Shown here: piece by piece, positions 42,550-51,657 of the stretch
Layout of the letters: each line of letters opens with the position of its first letter
Position numbering within the stretch: position 1 is the stretch's first letter
Assembly: GCF_000317285.1 (NCBI RefSeq)
Contig: NZ_AJLN01000152.1
Coordinates: 52,511-116,510, forward strand
Source: Chlorogloeopsis fritschii PCC 6912
GTDB taxonomy: Bacteria; Cyanobacteriota; Cyanobacteriia; Cyanobacteriales; Nostocaceae
DNA length: 64,000 nucleotides
Direction: 5' to 3'
The notes under the pieces: model-generated
What the model was told of the DNA's origin: nothing
Databases searched by the model: none
What the model saw: the letters and a program-made list of their open reading frames with translations, nothing else
Program-made: the position numbers and the translations under genes

Positions 42550-42768
42550 TTGCATTTGGTATCCACTAATTATTTAGATCATGCGTGCCAAATCCGATCG
42601 CCCCACGAACCCGTGTATCCCCAAGTGCGATCGCTCGTTTCCCCTGACTATCATCGGATTATTTGCGAATTTAATGCACCCGATGCAGAGGCATTGCGAG
42701 AATCATATCGTCACCTTGGTATCAATTTTGATCAACTGTGGCTCGCAGAAGTGTACGAAGCCACTTAG
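42550..42768 (+). CDS. DUF4242-like small protein, probably N-terminally degraded
   Basis: A 72-codon frame whose C-terminal half (SLVSPDYHRIICEFNAPDAE, ALRESYRHLGINFDQLWLAE) matches my memory of DUF4242-type ferredoxin-fold proteins. The N-terminal ~28 residues (NYLDHACQIRSPHEPVYPQV) do not look like the family, and no ribosome-binding site is visible. It may be a remnant. Confidence 0.45.
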   Translation: MHLVSTNYLDHACQIRSPHEPVYPQVRSLVSPDYHRIICEFNAPDAEALRESYRHLGINFDQLWLAEVYEAT

Positions 42769-43118
42769 GCGTGTCGTGGAGAACAACTCAAAGGTATTTT
42801 TCTTTGCCTATCTGGATTGTTCCAACTTCAATATCAAAATCGTTATTTTTGAGCAATTGTTTTGAGAAGTTGCAGACTGAATGCGATCGCGCCTGAATTT
42901 TAGGATCGGAGATTGCAATCTTCTGCAAATTTTTTTGGGAATGTCCTAGTCTGGGTTGTTTCCTAATTTAGCAGACTGGATTGTAATAGGGACTAAGGAC
43001 GCTCGAAGAGAAGGGGGAGAGAGGGAGAGTAGGAAAAATCTTTGTCCTCGTGTCTCCTTGTCTTCTTTTCCCAATTCCCTATCCCCAATTCCTGATACCC
43101 ACTAAAAGGAAAGTGACA

Positions 43119-43646
43119 ATGAAAAAAGTAGCGGTGTTTGGTAATGCTGGAGGCGGGAAATCAACTCTCAGCAAGAGATTATACCAAATCACTGGTTTAC
43201 CACTTCACATCTTGGACAAGATTCAGTTTCAATCAGGAGGTGCTGAGGTTCCACATGAAGATTATAAGCGTGCCCATCAGCAAATTTTAGTGACTGACCG
43301 ATGGATTATTGACGGGTTTGGTTGCATGGAAACCCTCTGGCAACGACTGAACGAGGCAGATACTCTGGTTTTTGTCGATTTACCGCTATATGTGCATGGA
43401 TGGTGGGTAACTAAACGATTCATCACAGGTTACTTTAAACCGCCAGAAGGCTGGCCTCAAAATAGTCCAATCTTGAGGAGTTCGCTGACTAGCTACCGCG
43501 TGCTTTGGTTATGTCACAAATATTTGACTCCAAAATATCGTGAATATATCAAGCAGGCTCAAAACGTCAAAAGTGTTTATCATCTACGCTCGACTAAAGA
43601 GATTTCGCAATTTATTGAATTAATAGAAACTGGTGCATCAGCCTAA
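43119..43646 (+). CDS. P-loop NTPase, adenylate-kinase/FlaR-like
   Basis: A 175-aa protein with Walker A GNAGGGKS at residues ~8-15, LPLHILDKIQF, DRWIIDGFG (lid/acceptor-type motif) and DTLVFVDLPL. This matches the small 'topology modulation'/adenylate-kinase-like family of uncertain substrate. The ATG at 43119 has AAGGAAAG upstream. The open frame continues upstream to 43050, but that part is translated from the spacer repeat (ctccttgtcttc / ccccaattcc) and is not part of the protein. Confidence 0.82.
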   Translation: MKKVAVFGNAGGGKSTLSKRLYQITGLPLHILDKIQFQSGGAEVPHEDYKRAHQQILVTDRWIIDGFGCMETLWQRLNEADTLVFVDLPLYVHGWWVTKRFITGYFKPPEGWPQNSPILRSSLTSYRVLWLCHKYLTPKYREYIKQAQNVKSVYHLRSTKEISQFIELIETGASA

Positions 43647-43783
43647 CCGAGCTTTTATGCGATCGCCTCGACCGGATTGAGCGAATACTTGAAAGCCTAA
43701 GCACTAATCAACTCACATCTGGCAATTAGGCGGAGCTATTAGTCATATCTATCCACAAGACACAGCTTTTGGCAACCGTAGGC

Positions 43784-45100
43784 TTAAAGCAGCCTTAACT
43801 GAGAATTTGTAGTACCGACTGGTAACTGATTGTCCAAATTAGAGCCTTCTTCACCCAAACTGGTTTCTAGCCAATCTTCCTCGTTCACAGCTAATAACTT
43901 GTGGGCTGCTTCTAGCATTGATGCTGCAATCTCTTTTAAATCTTCGCGGTTGTTTAAATATGTTTTCAGTGCTTCTATCGGATCTATGCTGTTACTGGCA
44001 CTTAATTCAGGAACGCGCGGTCTAGCTAACTGGCTCACTAATTCTGGCTGAATTGTGTAGTTGTGAGCTAAACTCAAAGCCTTATGCAGTGCGGCGTTAT
44101 CTATTAAATCTAGCTGTTCGGAACGAAGCTTGTAAATTAATCTGACAACTGCTTCTTCAATATTATGTTTGGCGATCGCTTTGGCAATTGCAGCTTGGGG
44201 ATCTTCTGCTTTTGATACATCCACCTCGATAGTGCAAAAACTCCGTACTGGCAAAGGACAAAATTCCCACTTAACATTACCCCGTTCCAACTCAACCATT
44301 ACATAGCCTTTGTCTTCCTTCTCTTCGCTAAAATCCACCCGCTCAATACTACCCGGATAAACCATCGGGGGATTATTTGATTTATTCAAGTTTTGATGGC
44401 GGTGGATGTGTCCTAAAGCTACGTAGTCAAAACAAGGTCGTGCCAAAGTTGACAAGGGAATTGTAAAGCCTTTACCTACTGCCAAAAAACGCTCGGCTCC
44501 CAAGCTGGCATTATCTACCATCAAGTGACCCAAAAGAATAGTTGGTAACTTCGGATCGAGGCGACGAATTTCTCCTTCCAAAACAACTTGCAGGCGTTCA
44601 ATTAACAGTTGATGAACTTCCGCTAGAGATAAACCTTCAGTTTCTCGGCGCGTCATCAATGCAGAACGAGTCAGCCAAGGTAAAGTAATTACTTGCACCG
44701 CACCATTGCGGGTTTGGATGCAGTGAGTAGTTAACTTATCACCTACAACAACTCCCGGCACGCCTAAAGTTCGGTAAATACATAAACTTGCCCCTCCTTG
44801 CCCTTGCGAATGTTGATCGTGGTTGCCCACCAGCAACACGGTAGGAATTTGAGCATCTACAAGGCGACGAAACTGACTGGCAAAAGCTTCCTGAACGTAG
44901 GGTGGCGGTGTGGCATCGGGAAAAGCATCCCCGCCAAAGATAACCAAATCAACAGGTTCTGCCAGCGCTCGATCCATACAACGAGACAAAGTATTAACAA
45001 AATCTTCTAATCGTGTATTTGTGCCTGTCTCTGGATTGATACGTCCGTGGGAAAAGCCGCTTCCCATATGGATATCCGAAAGGTGGAGAAGCTTAATCAT
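43784..45100 (-). CDS. sbcD: SbcD-type DNA repair exonuclease subunit
   Basis: A 438-aa Mre11/SbcD-like nuclease: LSDIHMGSG (metal ligands), VIFGGDAF, LVGNHDQH, LLGHLMVDNA, ALGHIHRHQ, then the capping domain and a cyanobacterial-style C-terminal extension. With SbcC it would process DNA ends and hairpins; no sbcC is visible in the window. An N-terminal ATG starts directly at the MIKLLHLSDIH strand. The gene is transcribed alone on the minus strand; its upstream region holds a 7-bp repeat array. Confidence 0.88.
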   Translation of the reverse strand: MIKLLHLSDIHMGSGFSHGRINPETGTNTRLEDFVNTLSRCMDRALAEPVDLVIFGGDAFPDATPPPYVQEAFASQFRRLVDAQIPTVLLVGNHDQHSQGQGGASLCIYRTLGVPGVVVGDKLTTHCIQTRNGAVQVITLPWLTRSALMTRRETEGLSLAEVHQLLIERLQVVLEGEIRRLDPKLPTILLGHLMVDNASLGAERFLAVGKGFTIPLSTLARPCFDYVALGHIHRHQNLNKSNNPPMVYPGSIERVDFSEEKEDKGYVMVELERGNVKWEFCPLPVRSFCTIEVDVSKAEDPQAAIAKAIAKHNIEEAVVRLIYKLRSEQLDLIDNAALHKALSLAHNYTIQPELVSQLARPRVPELSASNSIDPIEALKTYLNNREDLKEIAASMLEAAHKLLAVNEEDWLETSLGEEGSNLDNQLPVGTTNSQLRLL

Positions 45101-45152
45101 ATTCTTAAGTTGCGATTTGCTAGTTACTTATAGCTAATTGTTAATTAATTAT

Positions 45153-45184
45153 TAGCCATTAGCTATTAGCTATTAGCTATTATT
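45153..45184. repeat. heptameric tandem repeat (attagct)
   Basis: More than four consecutive copies of the 7-mer attagct/attagcc lie upstream of sbcD. Heptameric short tandem repeats of this kind are usual in heterocystous cyanobacteria. Confidence 0.85.
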
Positions 45185-45310
45185 TTTAAGTAATTACCCT
45201 TGCTTTTACTAAGATAAGTAACGCTATTTTAAGTTTTACTGGTTTTTTATTGATAAATATACTGATTTTGATATTGTAGGTAGAATCCGCAAAAATAAAA
45301 AATTCTAAAA

Positions 45311-45415
45311 ATGAACGAATCAAAAACTCCAAACCAACTAGGTCAATCTCTTGTCCTGGGAGCATTGGTAATGGTAACTAGCGCTAGTATCATTACAATC
45401 ATGAGTTTGTTCTAA
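45311..45415 (+). CDS. 34-aa single-pass membrane protein
   Basis: MNESKTPNQLGQSLVLGALV followed by MVTSASIITIMSLF: a short polar N-terminus and one transmembrane helix. A possible promoter (TTGATA, 16 nt, TATTGT) lies upstream, and a strong terminator follows 38 nt after the stop, so the small unit looks like a complete transcript. There is no clear ribosome-binding site. Small single-helix proteins are frequent photosynthetic or respiratory complex subunits in cyanobacteria, but I do not recognise this one. Confidence 0.5.
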   Translation: MNESKTPNQLGQSLVLGALVMVTSASIITIMSLF

Positions 45416-45452
45416 ACCCAAGGGATAAAAATTTTAGCAAAAAAAAGTTTAC

Positions 45453-45482
45453 AAAACCCCACTCGGTAATGAGAGGGGTTTT
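45453..45482 (+). terminator. Rho-independent terminator
   Basis: AAAACCCC-a-CTC / GAG-a-GGGGTTTT (45453-45482) forms a near-perfect stem ending in a T-run, just after the 34-aa membrane protein gene. It is A-rich on the other side and could work in both directions. Confidence 0.8.
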
Positions 45483-45724
45483 AAAATTTGTAATATGGCA
45501 TTTAGCAATCGTCTTCCCGATTTGGTTCCGCTAATACCAAATGTTCGCAACGTACTGGGTACGATTACTCTAGGACAAATGATTGAAATTGGAGATTCCT
45601 AAAATTTGCGTAGTTGTGATTTGACAAGTTCCTATAATTCAAAAATCTTTGGTGCCATCAAACGTTAAGTAATAGGCTAGGACTGCTTTGCAGTCCCATG
45701 TTATGCTGAGTCAGCAAACTTTAG

Positions 45725-46627
45725 ATGCCGTCAAGCTTTGAGTATATGCCATTAGGCGTTGAGCAAACTTCTGGACAAAAACTGCGACAGTTGCTTGCAC
45801 GTCCGGAAATTCTTGTAATTCCCGGAGTTTACGACTGTCTGGGAGCTAAGTTAGTGGAACAACTAGGCTTTGATGTAGTTGCTACCAGTGGCTTTGGTAT
45901 TGCTGCTTCCAACCTCGGTTTACCAGATTATGGTTTTCTGACTGTCACAGAAATGCTATACACTGTCGGGCGAATAGCTCAGTCAGTAAGCATTCCGTTG
46001 ATTGCCGATATGGATACTGGCTACGGCAATGCCTTAAATGTGATTCGTACAGTCAAAGAGGCTGTACAGTTAGGTGTGGCAGGAGTGATTTTAGAAGACC
46101 AAGAATGGCCGAAAAAATGCGGTCATTTTGAGGGAAAGCGAGTCATTTCGATGGCAGAACACGCAGGAAAAATTCGGGCGGCAGTACAGGCAAGGGGTGA
46201 TAGCGGTTTAGTGATTATTGCCCGTACTGATGCTCGTGCCCAACTAGGTTTAGAGGAAGCAATTCGGCGTGGCAGTACATACATAGAAGCTGGGGCAGAT
46301 GCACTATTTGTGGAAGCACCCCAATCTGTTGAGGAACTGCAAACCATAGCCTCTGCTTTCCCTGATGTGCCACTGATTGCAAACATTGTCGAAGGCGGCA
46401 AAACCCCTCAGATTTCTGCATCCGAGTTACAGCAGTTGGGTTTTAAGATAGTATTTTTTCCAGTCACTGCTCTTTTGGCAGTAACGCAGACTATGACTGC
46501 TTGTTTGCGGCACATTAAAGAACAGGGAACTACAGCTAATTTACAAGATTTGGTTAAGTTTAAAGATTTTCAAGAACTGATGGGCGTTCCCAAATATCTG
46601 CAAATGGAGAAGCAGTTTGGTGGTTAG
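45725..46627 (+). CDS. isocitrate lyase/PEP mutase-family C-C lyase
   Basis: A 300-aa TIM-barrel of the ICL/PEPM superfamily: VIPGVYDCLGAKLVEQ, VATSGFGIAAS, IPLIADMDTGYGNALNV (metal/substrate Asp), GVILEDQEWPKKCGHFEGK (the KKCGH active-site loop, with catalytic Cys) and IIARTDARAQLGLEEAI. Members include methylisocitrate lyase, oxaloacetate decarboxylase and carboxyvinyl-phosphonate mutases; the specific reaction cannot be read from the sequence. No methylcitrate-cycle genes are nearby. The gene is isolated. Confidence 0.85.
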   Translation: MPSSFEYMPLGVEQTSGQKLRQLLARPEILVIPGVYDCLGAKLVEQLGFDVVATSGFGIAASNLGLPDYGFLTVTEMLYTVGRIAQSVSIPLIADMDTGYGNALNVIRTVKEAVQLGVAGVILEDQEWPKKCGHFEGKRVISMAEHAGKIRAAVQARGDSGLVIIARTDARAQLGLEEAIRRGSTYIEAGADALFVEAPQSVEELQTIASAFPDVPLIANIVEGGKTPQISASELQQLGFKIVFFPVTALLAVTQTMTACLRHIKEQGTTANLQDLVKFKDFQELMGVPKYLQMEKQFGG

Positions 46628-46782
46628 GAGTTGGTTATGTGGGCGATCGCAAGGAATGATTTTGCTTAGGTTTAGTGTGTGTTGACTAAGTATTTATATA
46701 AGTCATCCCAAAGTTACTGCATCTGTGATGCGATCGCGCTAGCTTGGTTACATAGCAAAATAACTTTACAAAGCACCTGCTA

Positions 46783-47970
46783 ATGAATCAAAGCTTAAGC
46801 GTTGCTCCTACTATAAGTAAAGACAGCACAACAGAAAATCTTGTTAAGCAACAGCAATTTCTCAAGCAACTAGTAGTCCTTGCGTTAGAACTGCTTTTAG
46901 CTTTACCTTTAGGTTTAGCCCTCTCCCACTTTAACGTTGGGGGAATTGCCTGGATCTTCGGTGGAATTGCCTCCGGTGCGGCGGTACTGCAAACTTGTCG
47001 GGTTTTTTACAACTATTCTCCTAAACCGAATCGAACTGCCAGAAAAATCGGCATGGCGCTTGTTGGCTTAAATGTTGGCTTTTCTATTGCTCATGGGAAT
47101 CTGGCGGGTGCTGTATTTAGTATTCCTGTTTTTATTTTTCTCACTTTATTCTTACTGTTGTGTGGCAGTCTAATTGGCTACATTTATTCTCGTTTAAGCA
47201 ATACTAATTTGTTGACAGCGATGCTGGCTACAGTTCCTGGTGGTGTAGGGCCAATGTCAGCGATCGCCGCCGATTACAATCGAAATGTGAACCTTGTGTC
47301 ATTAGTTCAAGCGCTGCGCGTCACTTGCGTAGTTTTTTTGATTCCTTTATTTATTAAGACATTTTATTCTGGGAATTTAATTTATCCGCAACCACGCTCT
47401 ATTAGGGGTGCTTTGCTTAATCTTGATGCATCTGGGATTGAATTACTCTTGTTGGCACTGCTGCTGTGTGGATTAGGAGTTTATTTGGCTGTATTGTGCA
47501 AAATTCCTGCTGGCGATTTTTTTGGGGCATTGTTAGTTGGAATTGTATTTAATCCTTTACTTAATTGGTTACATTTAGTTGGTGATGTTAACTTTATTCC
47601 CCCTCCTCTAGTAAATTTACTAGGTCAAATGCTTTTGGGGATTACCATCGGTGAGTATTGGGGTGAAAAACCCATCTTAGGGAAACGAACTATAGGATAT
47701 GCCTTAATATCTGTGGCAATGACTCTCGCAACAGGAGCGATCGCTGCCATGCTTGCCATGCAACTAACATCTTGGGATTGGTTAACCTGTCTTTTGGTAA
47801 CAGCACCAGGAGGATCTGCAGAGATGATTTTAGTAGCCTTGGCATTAAATCATAATGTGGAAGTTGTCACGGCAAGCCATTTAGTACGACTCATTGCCAT
47901 TAACAGTTCCTTGCCGATTTGGCTGTTTCTATTTCGTCATCTTGACAATCAAACAGAGGAATCATTTTAA
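46783..47970 (+). CDS. AbrB-family (PF05145-type) membrane protein
   Basis: A 395-aa protein with ~10 membrane helices arranged as two similar halves (first: GNLAGAVFSIPVFIFLTLFL ... LATVPGGVGPMSAIAADYNR; second: IPAGDFFGALLVGIVFNP ... LLVTAPGGSAEMILVALALN). The repeated PGG-x-x-x-M motif is typical of this family, often mis-annotated as ammonia monooxygenase or AbrB regulator. Transport or regulation of an unknown substrate is inferred. It stands alone. Confidence 0.82.
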   Translation: MNQSLSVAPTISKDSTTENLVKQQQFLKQLVVLALELLLALPLGLALSHFNVGGIAWIFGGIASGAAVLQTCRVFYNYSPKPNRTARKIGMALVGLNVGFSIAHGNLAGAVFSIPVFIFLTLFLLLCGSLIGYIYSRLSNTNLLTAMLATVPGGVGPMSAIAADYNRNVNLVSLVQALRVTCVVFLIPLFIKTFYSGNLIYPQPRSIRGALLNLDASGIELLLLALLLCGLGVYLAVLCKIPAGDFFGALLVGIVFNPLLNWLHLVGDVNFIPPPLVNLLGQMLLGITIGEYWGEKPILGKRTIGYALISVAMTLATGAIAAMLAMQLTSWDWLTCLLVTAPGGSAEMILVALALNHNVEVVTASHLVRLIAINSSLPIWLFLFRHLDNQTEESF

Positions 47971-48134
47971 AGTTCTGAAAAGTTGCTAAAAATTATCAAT
48001 AAACTTTAAATGCGTGAAAAAAACATTTTCACTCGCTAGGGAGAGGAAATTTGATTGCAGACAAACTTTCCATTAAGAAAAGTGGACATTCACTCTTAAC
48101 AAGTGCGATCGCCACAAAATAAGGAGACAGCCAT

Positions 48135-49103
48135 ATGCCACGAGCAATCAAAGATTCAGTCATCGTGATTACGGGTGCGTCAAGCGGAATTGGGCGCGCC
48201 ACGGCGTTGGAGTTTGCCAAACAACGTGCGACATTACTGTTGGCAGCTCGACGCGAAGCTGCTTTGCAAGAAGTTGCCCAGGAGTGCGATCGCTTGGGCG
48301 GAAAGGCTTTAGCTGTGCCAACCGATGTGACAATTGAATCAGAAGTTCAATCACTGGCACGGCGTGCAATTGAAAATTTTGGTCGCTTGGATGTGTGGGT
48401 AAACAATGCTGCCGTTAGTTTGTTTGCTCGTTTTGAGCAAGTGCCAATGGAGTCTTTTCGACGGGTAATCGATACTAATTTATTTGGTTACATTCACGGT
48501 GCGCGTGCAGCTTTACCTTATTTCCGCGAGCAGGGAAGCGGTACCTTGATTAATGTTTCCTCGGTTGTAGCTATAACCGGTCAGCCATACACTAGCCCTT
48601 ATACCATTAGCAAATATGCAATTCGCGGACTTTCCGATTCCCTACGCATGGAGTTGTACCTAGACAACGCACCCGACATTCACGTCTGTACTGTGTTGCC
48701 AGCCTCAATTGATACACCGATATTTCAGCACGCAGCAAATTACACTGGTCGCAAAACCAAAGCACTTAGCCCCGTCTATCCTGCCAAAGATGTCGCTGAT
48801 GCGATCGTTGGATTGGTGGAAAAACCGCAGCGCGAAATTATTGTCGGACAAGCTGGTTATCTTCTCGCCTTAGAAAAAACCGTAGCACCCGATTTAGAAG
48901 AGCGGATGATGGCACGGCAAGTCGATGAGGATCACTTCCAAGACTACAAACCAGCCACGCCAACAGATGGCAATTTGTTTGAGCCAATGCAAGATTATAC
49001 AGGTATCAGTGGCAATTGGCTGGGTACTGGCGGCATCACAACGCAAGATGTTTGGGACTTGGCAAGGCGGGCTGCAAAGGTACTAGGTATACCAATTTAC
49101 TAA
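48135..49103 (+). CDS. short-chain dehydrogenase/reductase (SDR)
   Basis: A 322-aa classical SDR with a C-terminal extension. NAD(P) motif TGASSGIGRA (residues ~14-23), NNAAV, catalytic Ser in NVSSVV and Y-x-x-x-K in YTISKYA. Basic residues after the second strand (AARRE) suggest NADP(H). AAGGAG lies before the ATG. It is the first gene of a co-oriented run with an alpha/beta hydrolase (34-nt gap) and the unknown 480-aa protein (20-nt overlap), so the three probably form one pathway unit. Confidence 0.87.
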   Translation: MPRAIKDSVIVITGASSGIGRATALEFAKQRATLLLAARREAALQEVAQECDRLGGKALAVPTDVTIESEVQSLARRAIENFGRLDVWVNNAAVSLFARFEQVPMESFRRVIDTNLFGYIHGARAALPYFREQGSGTLINVSSVVAITGQPYTSPYTISKYAIRGLSDSLRMELYLDNAPDIHVCTVLPASIDTPIFQHAANYTGRKTKALSPVYPAKDVADAIVGLVEKPQREIIVGQAGYLLALEKTVAPDLEERMMARQVDEDHFQDYKPATPTDGNLFEPMQDYTGISGNWLGTGGITTQDVWDLARRAAKVLGIPIY

Positions 49104-49137
49104 GCATAGTTAATTGTTAATGGCTAATAGCTAAAAT

Positions 49138-49941
49138 ATGAACCTACGCAAAGGAAGATTGGAAAGCCAGTACACGAATGTAAATGGTTTGTGGATGCAT
49201 TCACGCGTATCCGTGGATGTACTTCTCCAGGATGCTCCTGTGGTGATTTTGGTGCATGGGGTGGTAGTTTCCAGCCGTTATATGATTCCTACTGCTGAGT
49301 TGCTGGCACCTTATTACCATGTCTATGCACCAGATTTCCCCGGTTATGGTGAAAGTGACAAGCCAAAGCACGTATTAGAGTTGCCAGAGTTGGCAGATAC
49401 TTTATGCCGATGGATGGATGCGATGGGAATTGAGCGGGCAACAATGCTCGGCAATTCCTTCGGTTGTCAAATTATCGCAGAGTTTGCCGTGCGCTATGGC
49501 GATCGCCTTGAGCGAGCCGTGTTACAGGGGCCGACAATTGATCGACACGCACGCAATTTACCGCAACAACTTTGGCGTTTTATGCTCAACGCCCCTTTGG
49601 AAGATCCTTCCCAAACTCCCATTCAAATTTATGATTACTGGCTGGCTGGCTTGCCACGCTTTGCCCGTACTGTTCAGATGGCGCTAACAGATCCCATCGA
49701 AACCAAACTCCCCTACGTGCGTGTGCCTACCCTCGTCGTGCGCGGTAAAGAAGATCCGGTTGTGTCCCAAGAGTGGGCACAAGAAGTCGTAAATCTCTTG
49801 CCCGATGCTCGACTGGTTGTGATTCCGGGTGGAGGACACACTCTCAATTACAGTAAACCTTTGGAACTATCCCGTGTGACCAGAGCGTTTATCGACGCTA
49901 CAGAACAAAAGGAGAAGTTTAATGCAAACACCCTTGTTTAA
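49138..49941 (+). CDS. alpha/beta hydrolase
   Basis: A 267-aa alpha/beta hydrolase: oxyanion region LVHGVVVSSRYM, DFPGYGESDKP, nucleophile elbow GNSFGC (Ser), then VVRGKEDPVVS (acid Asp) and GGGHTLNYSKP (His). The lid is of the lipase/haloperoxidase kind. The substrate is unknown. It lies 34 nt after the SDR and overlaps the start of the 480-aa protein gene, which has its AAGGAGAAG inside this gene's 3' end: tight translational coupling. Confidence 0.87.
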   Translation: MNLRKGRLESQYTNVNGLWMHSRVSVDVLLQDAPVVILVHGVVVSSRYMIPTAELLAPYYHVYAPDFPGYGESDKPKHVLELPELADTLCRWMDAMGIERATMLGNSFGCQIIAEFAVRYGDRLERAVLQGPTIDRHARNLPQQLWRFMLNAPLEDPSQTPIQIYDYWLAGLPRFARTVQMALTDPIETKLPYVRVPTLVVRGKEDPVVSQEWAQEVVNLLPDARLVVIPGGGHTLNYSKPLELSRVTRAFIDATEQKEKFNANTLV

Positions 49942-51358
49942 TCGGAATGTGGCTTCTTTAGCTGCTAAATTTAGGATCGCACCACCCTACATTGCCAATT
50001 TTGATTCCGGTTCAGCCATGCTGCGTGCTACTGCGGCTTATCTGCGGGGAGAAGATTTTCCCGGCATGGGCACAACACCACCTGCCGCAGAACCGATCGC
50101 AACTTTGATTAACAAACTACCCCGACAAGTCCAAGAATTTATCTACACAGTGGGTAGTGCAGGCGAGGCAATTCTTCCCCAACAGTTGTCAGGTGTAAGT
50201 GCTGAGGTAGTTTCTCAGTGGATGGTGAGCGAGTATCCCCAGCGCCAATATCCAGCAGTTGCAATTGGTTCTGCCAGTGGTGCGCTCGTTCACCTGAGTG
50301 CGGCATTGGATATGCCTTGGCTGCCACAAACCTTTATGATCCCGGTTTTGCATCCGGAGATGAATCCAGACAATCCTAAAGAGGCGATGGAGTGGGGTAG
50401 GCAAGTTGCAAAGCCTCTCCTTGATGCTAACCCTGACTTGGTATTGCATCATATGTATGACCCCAACCAAGATCGTTTGACTTTGCGGGGTATGGATTAT
50501 TTCCGCGTCAAGCGCCTGCGCCTTGGTGAAACTTACAAGCGGTTTTTGCAAGATTGTCTGCCCAGGGGCGGCACTATTTTTATTGTCGAGTGTCAGCGCA
50601 CCTGGCCGACGACGCAAGTTAGCGATCGCCACATTTTCCAGTTTGGGGCGCTGGGTGGCGCGACACCAGAAGAGTTTATTCACGGTAGCGATCGCGTGCC
50701 AGAATACTTGGAGCGTTACAACGTACCCAAGCAGCAGTGGAATCCGCCTACACCCGATGGCGATCGCCCTGAAGCCGAATGGGGTTTTGAGCCTAGCTTG
50801 CGCAATGATATAAAAAATTTCGCTCGCGATCGCGGCTATCAAATCCGGCGGATTGTCTTTCAAGAACCAGAGCATCTCAGTCCTTTTGTAGCTGAACTTT
50901 ATCGCCACTGGTACAAACAGCGCGGTATGCTTGCCAACCGTTTGCTGGTGGAATCATTTATTCTTCTAGAACCAATGTGGGCTTTGCGTACTGGTTCCGT
51001 GCCGTTTTGGATGAAGTTTAATATGCAGCCTTCGCTAGAGTGGATTGAAAATTATTTGGAAAACACCGATCCCTACGATGAAATTTATATGATGCTTTTC
51101 TCCCACGGGGTAGATGCGGTAGGCTTACCTAGCATCGAATCCTGGCGTCAGGTTTTCAGGCGAGCTCGCAAGCGCGGTGAGTTTATTGGAGTGGAAGAGG
51201 ATAAATTCCCCAGGAATTTTGCTACGCTAATTCGCTATTACACCGATTTAAAACGAGTTATTCCATCACGCTACCCGCTCCCTGGTTCGTTAACTTTAGA
51301 GCAACTAGATCGGTTTGTTCAAGAAACGGGCGATCGCTTCCCGGTGAACTGGGAATAA
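49922..51358 (+). CDS. unrecognised ~480-aa protein family, copy 2
   Basis: A 478-aa protein, full-length paralogue of 31171-32613. Shared blocks: PPYIANFDSGSAMLRA, WMVSEYPQRQYPAVAIGSAS, ALDMPWLPQTFMIPV, HHMYDPNQDRLTLRGMDYFR, VKRLRLGETYKRFL, RHIFQFGALGGATPEEF, EAEWGFEPSLRND, RHWYKQRGMLANRLLVESFI, FSHGVDAVGLPSIESWR. The GSASG turn here lacks the middle Ser present in copy 1 (GSSNG), arguing against a simple serine hydrolase. The preceding SDR and hydrolase suggest a role in lipid or secondary metabolism (inference). AAGGAGAAG precedes the ATG. Confidence 0.72.
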   Translation: MQTPLFNRNVASLAAKFRIAPPYIANFDSGSAMLRATAAYLRGEDFPGMGTTPPAAEPIATLINKLPRQVQEFIYTVGSAGEAILPQQLSGVSAEVVSQWMVSEYPQRQYPAVAIGSASGALVHLSAALDMPWLPQTFMIPVLHPEMNPDNPKEAMEWGRQVAKPLLDANPDLVLHHMYDPNQDRLTLRGMDYFRVKRLRLGETYKRFLQDCLPRGGTIFIVECQRTWPTTQVSDRHIFQFGALGGATPEEFIHGSDRVPEYLERYNVPKQQWNPPTPDGDRPEAEWGFEPSLRNDIKNFARDRGYQIRRIVFQEPEHLSPFVAELYRHWYKQRGMLANRLLVESFILLEPMWALRTGSVPFWMKFNMQPSLEWIENYLENTDPYDEIYMMLFSHGVDAVGLPSIESWRQVFRRARKRGEFIGVEEDKFPRNFATLIRYYTDLKRVIPSRYPLPGSLTLEQLDRFVQETGDRFPVNWE

Positions 51359-51555
51359 TAGTAGTTCGCTACGCAAAGATTCAACTTCTTGCACCTATTA
51401 CTATAGTGAATACAAGTCAGCTATTCACGCCCAGTTTTGGCACAAACCTTGCCATGAAAATGCCTCTTTCTGTTCCCTGTTAAGAGTCCCCTATTTTCAA
51501 GCTAGACGGTCATGTAATAAATCACACAACGCTCGTCATGAAAATCTCTCTTCTC

Positions 51556-51577
51556 TAGCCCCTAGCCCCTAGCCCCT
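51556..51577. repeat. heptameric tandem repeat (tagcccc)
   Basis: Three copies of tagcccc lie in the spacer between 51358 and 51658. The phrase cccctattttcaag also occurs twice nearby (around 51487 and 51573). The rest of this spacer has no gene. Confidence 0.85.
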
Positions 51578-51657
51578 ATTTTCAAGACAGTTCTAGATTA
51601 GTCGAGCAAATGAATTGATGACTACTTCAACAGGAGGTAAAACTAAAGGAGATTTAG

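Noticed and set aside
43050..43118. Upstream extension of the P-loop NTPase frame (MSPCLLFPIPYP...)
   Set aside because: It is translated from a ctccttgtcttc/ccccaattcc spacer repeat; the ATG at 43119 has a good ribosome-binding site and starts at the Walker A strand.
45495..45602. 35-codon frame MAFSNRLPDLV... after the terminator at 45453-45482
   Set aside because: No ribosome-binding site, no membrane helix and no sign of conservation; too little to support a gene.
48029..48220. Divergent small antisense frame at the start of the SDR gene
   Set aside because: Overlaps the conserved nucleotide-binding motif of the SDR in antisense; no independent evidence.
50189..50908. Long antisense open frame (239 codons) opposite the 480-aa family gene
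   Set aside because: It lies wholly inside the conserved 49922-51358 gene, has no ribosome-binding site and no recognisable motif; it is a shadow of the coding bias on the other strand.
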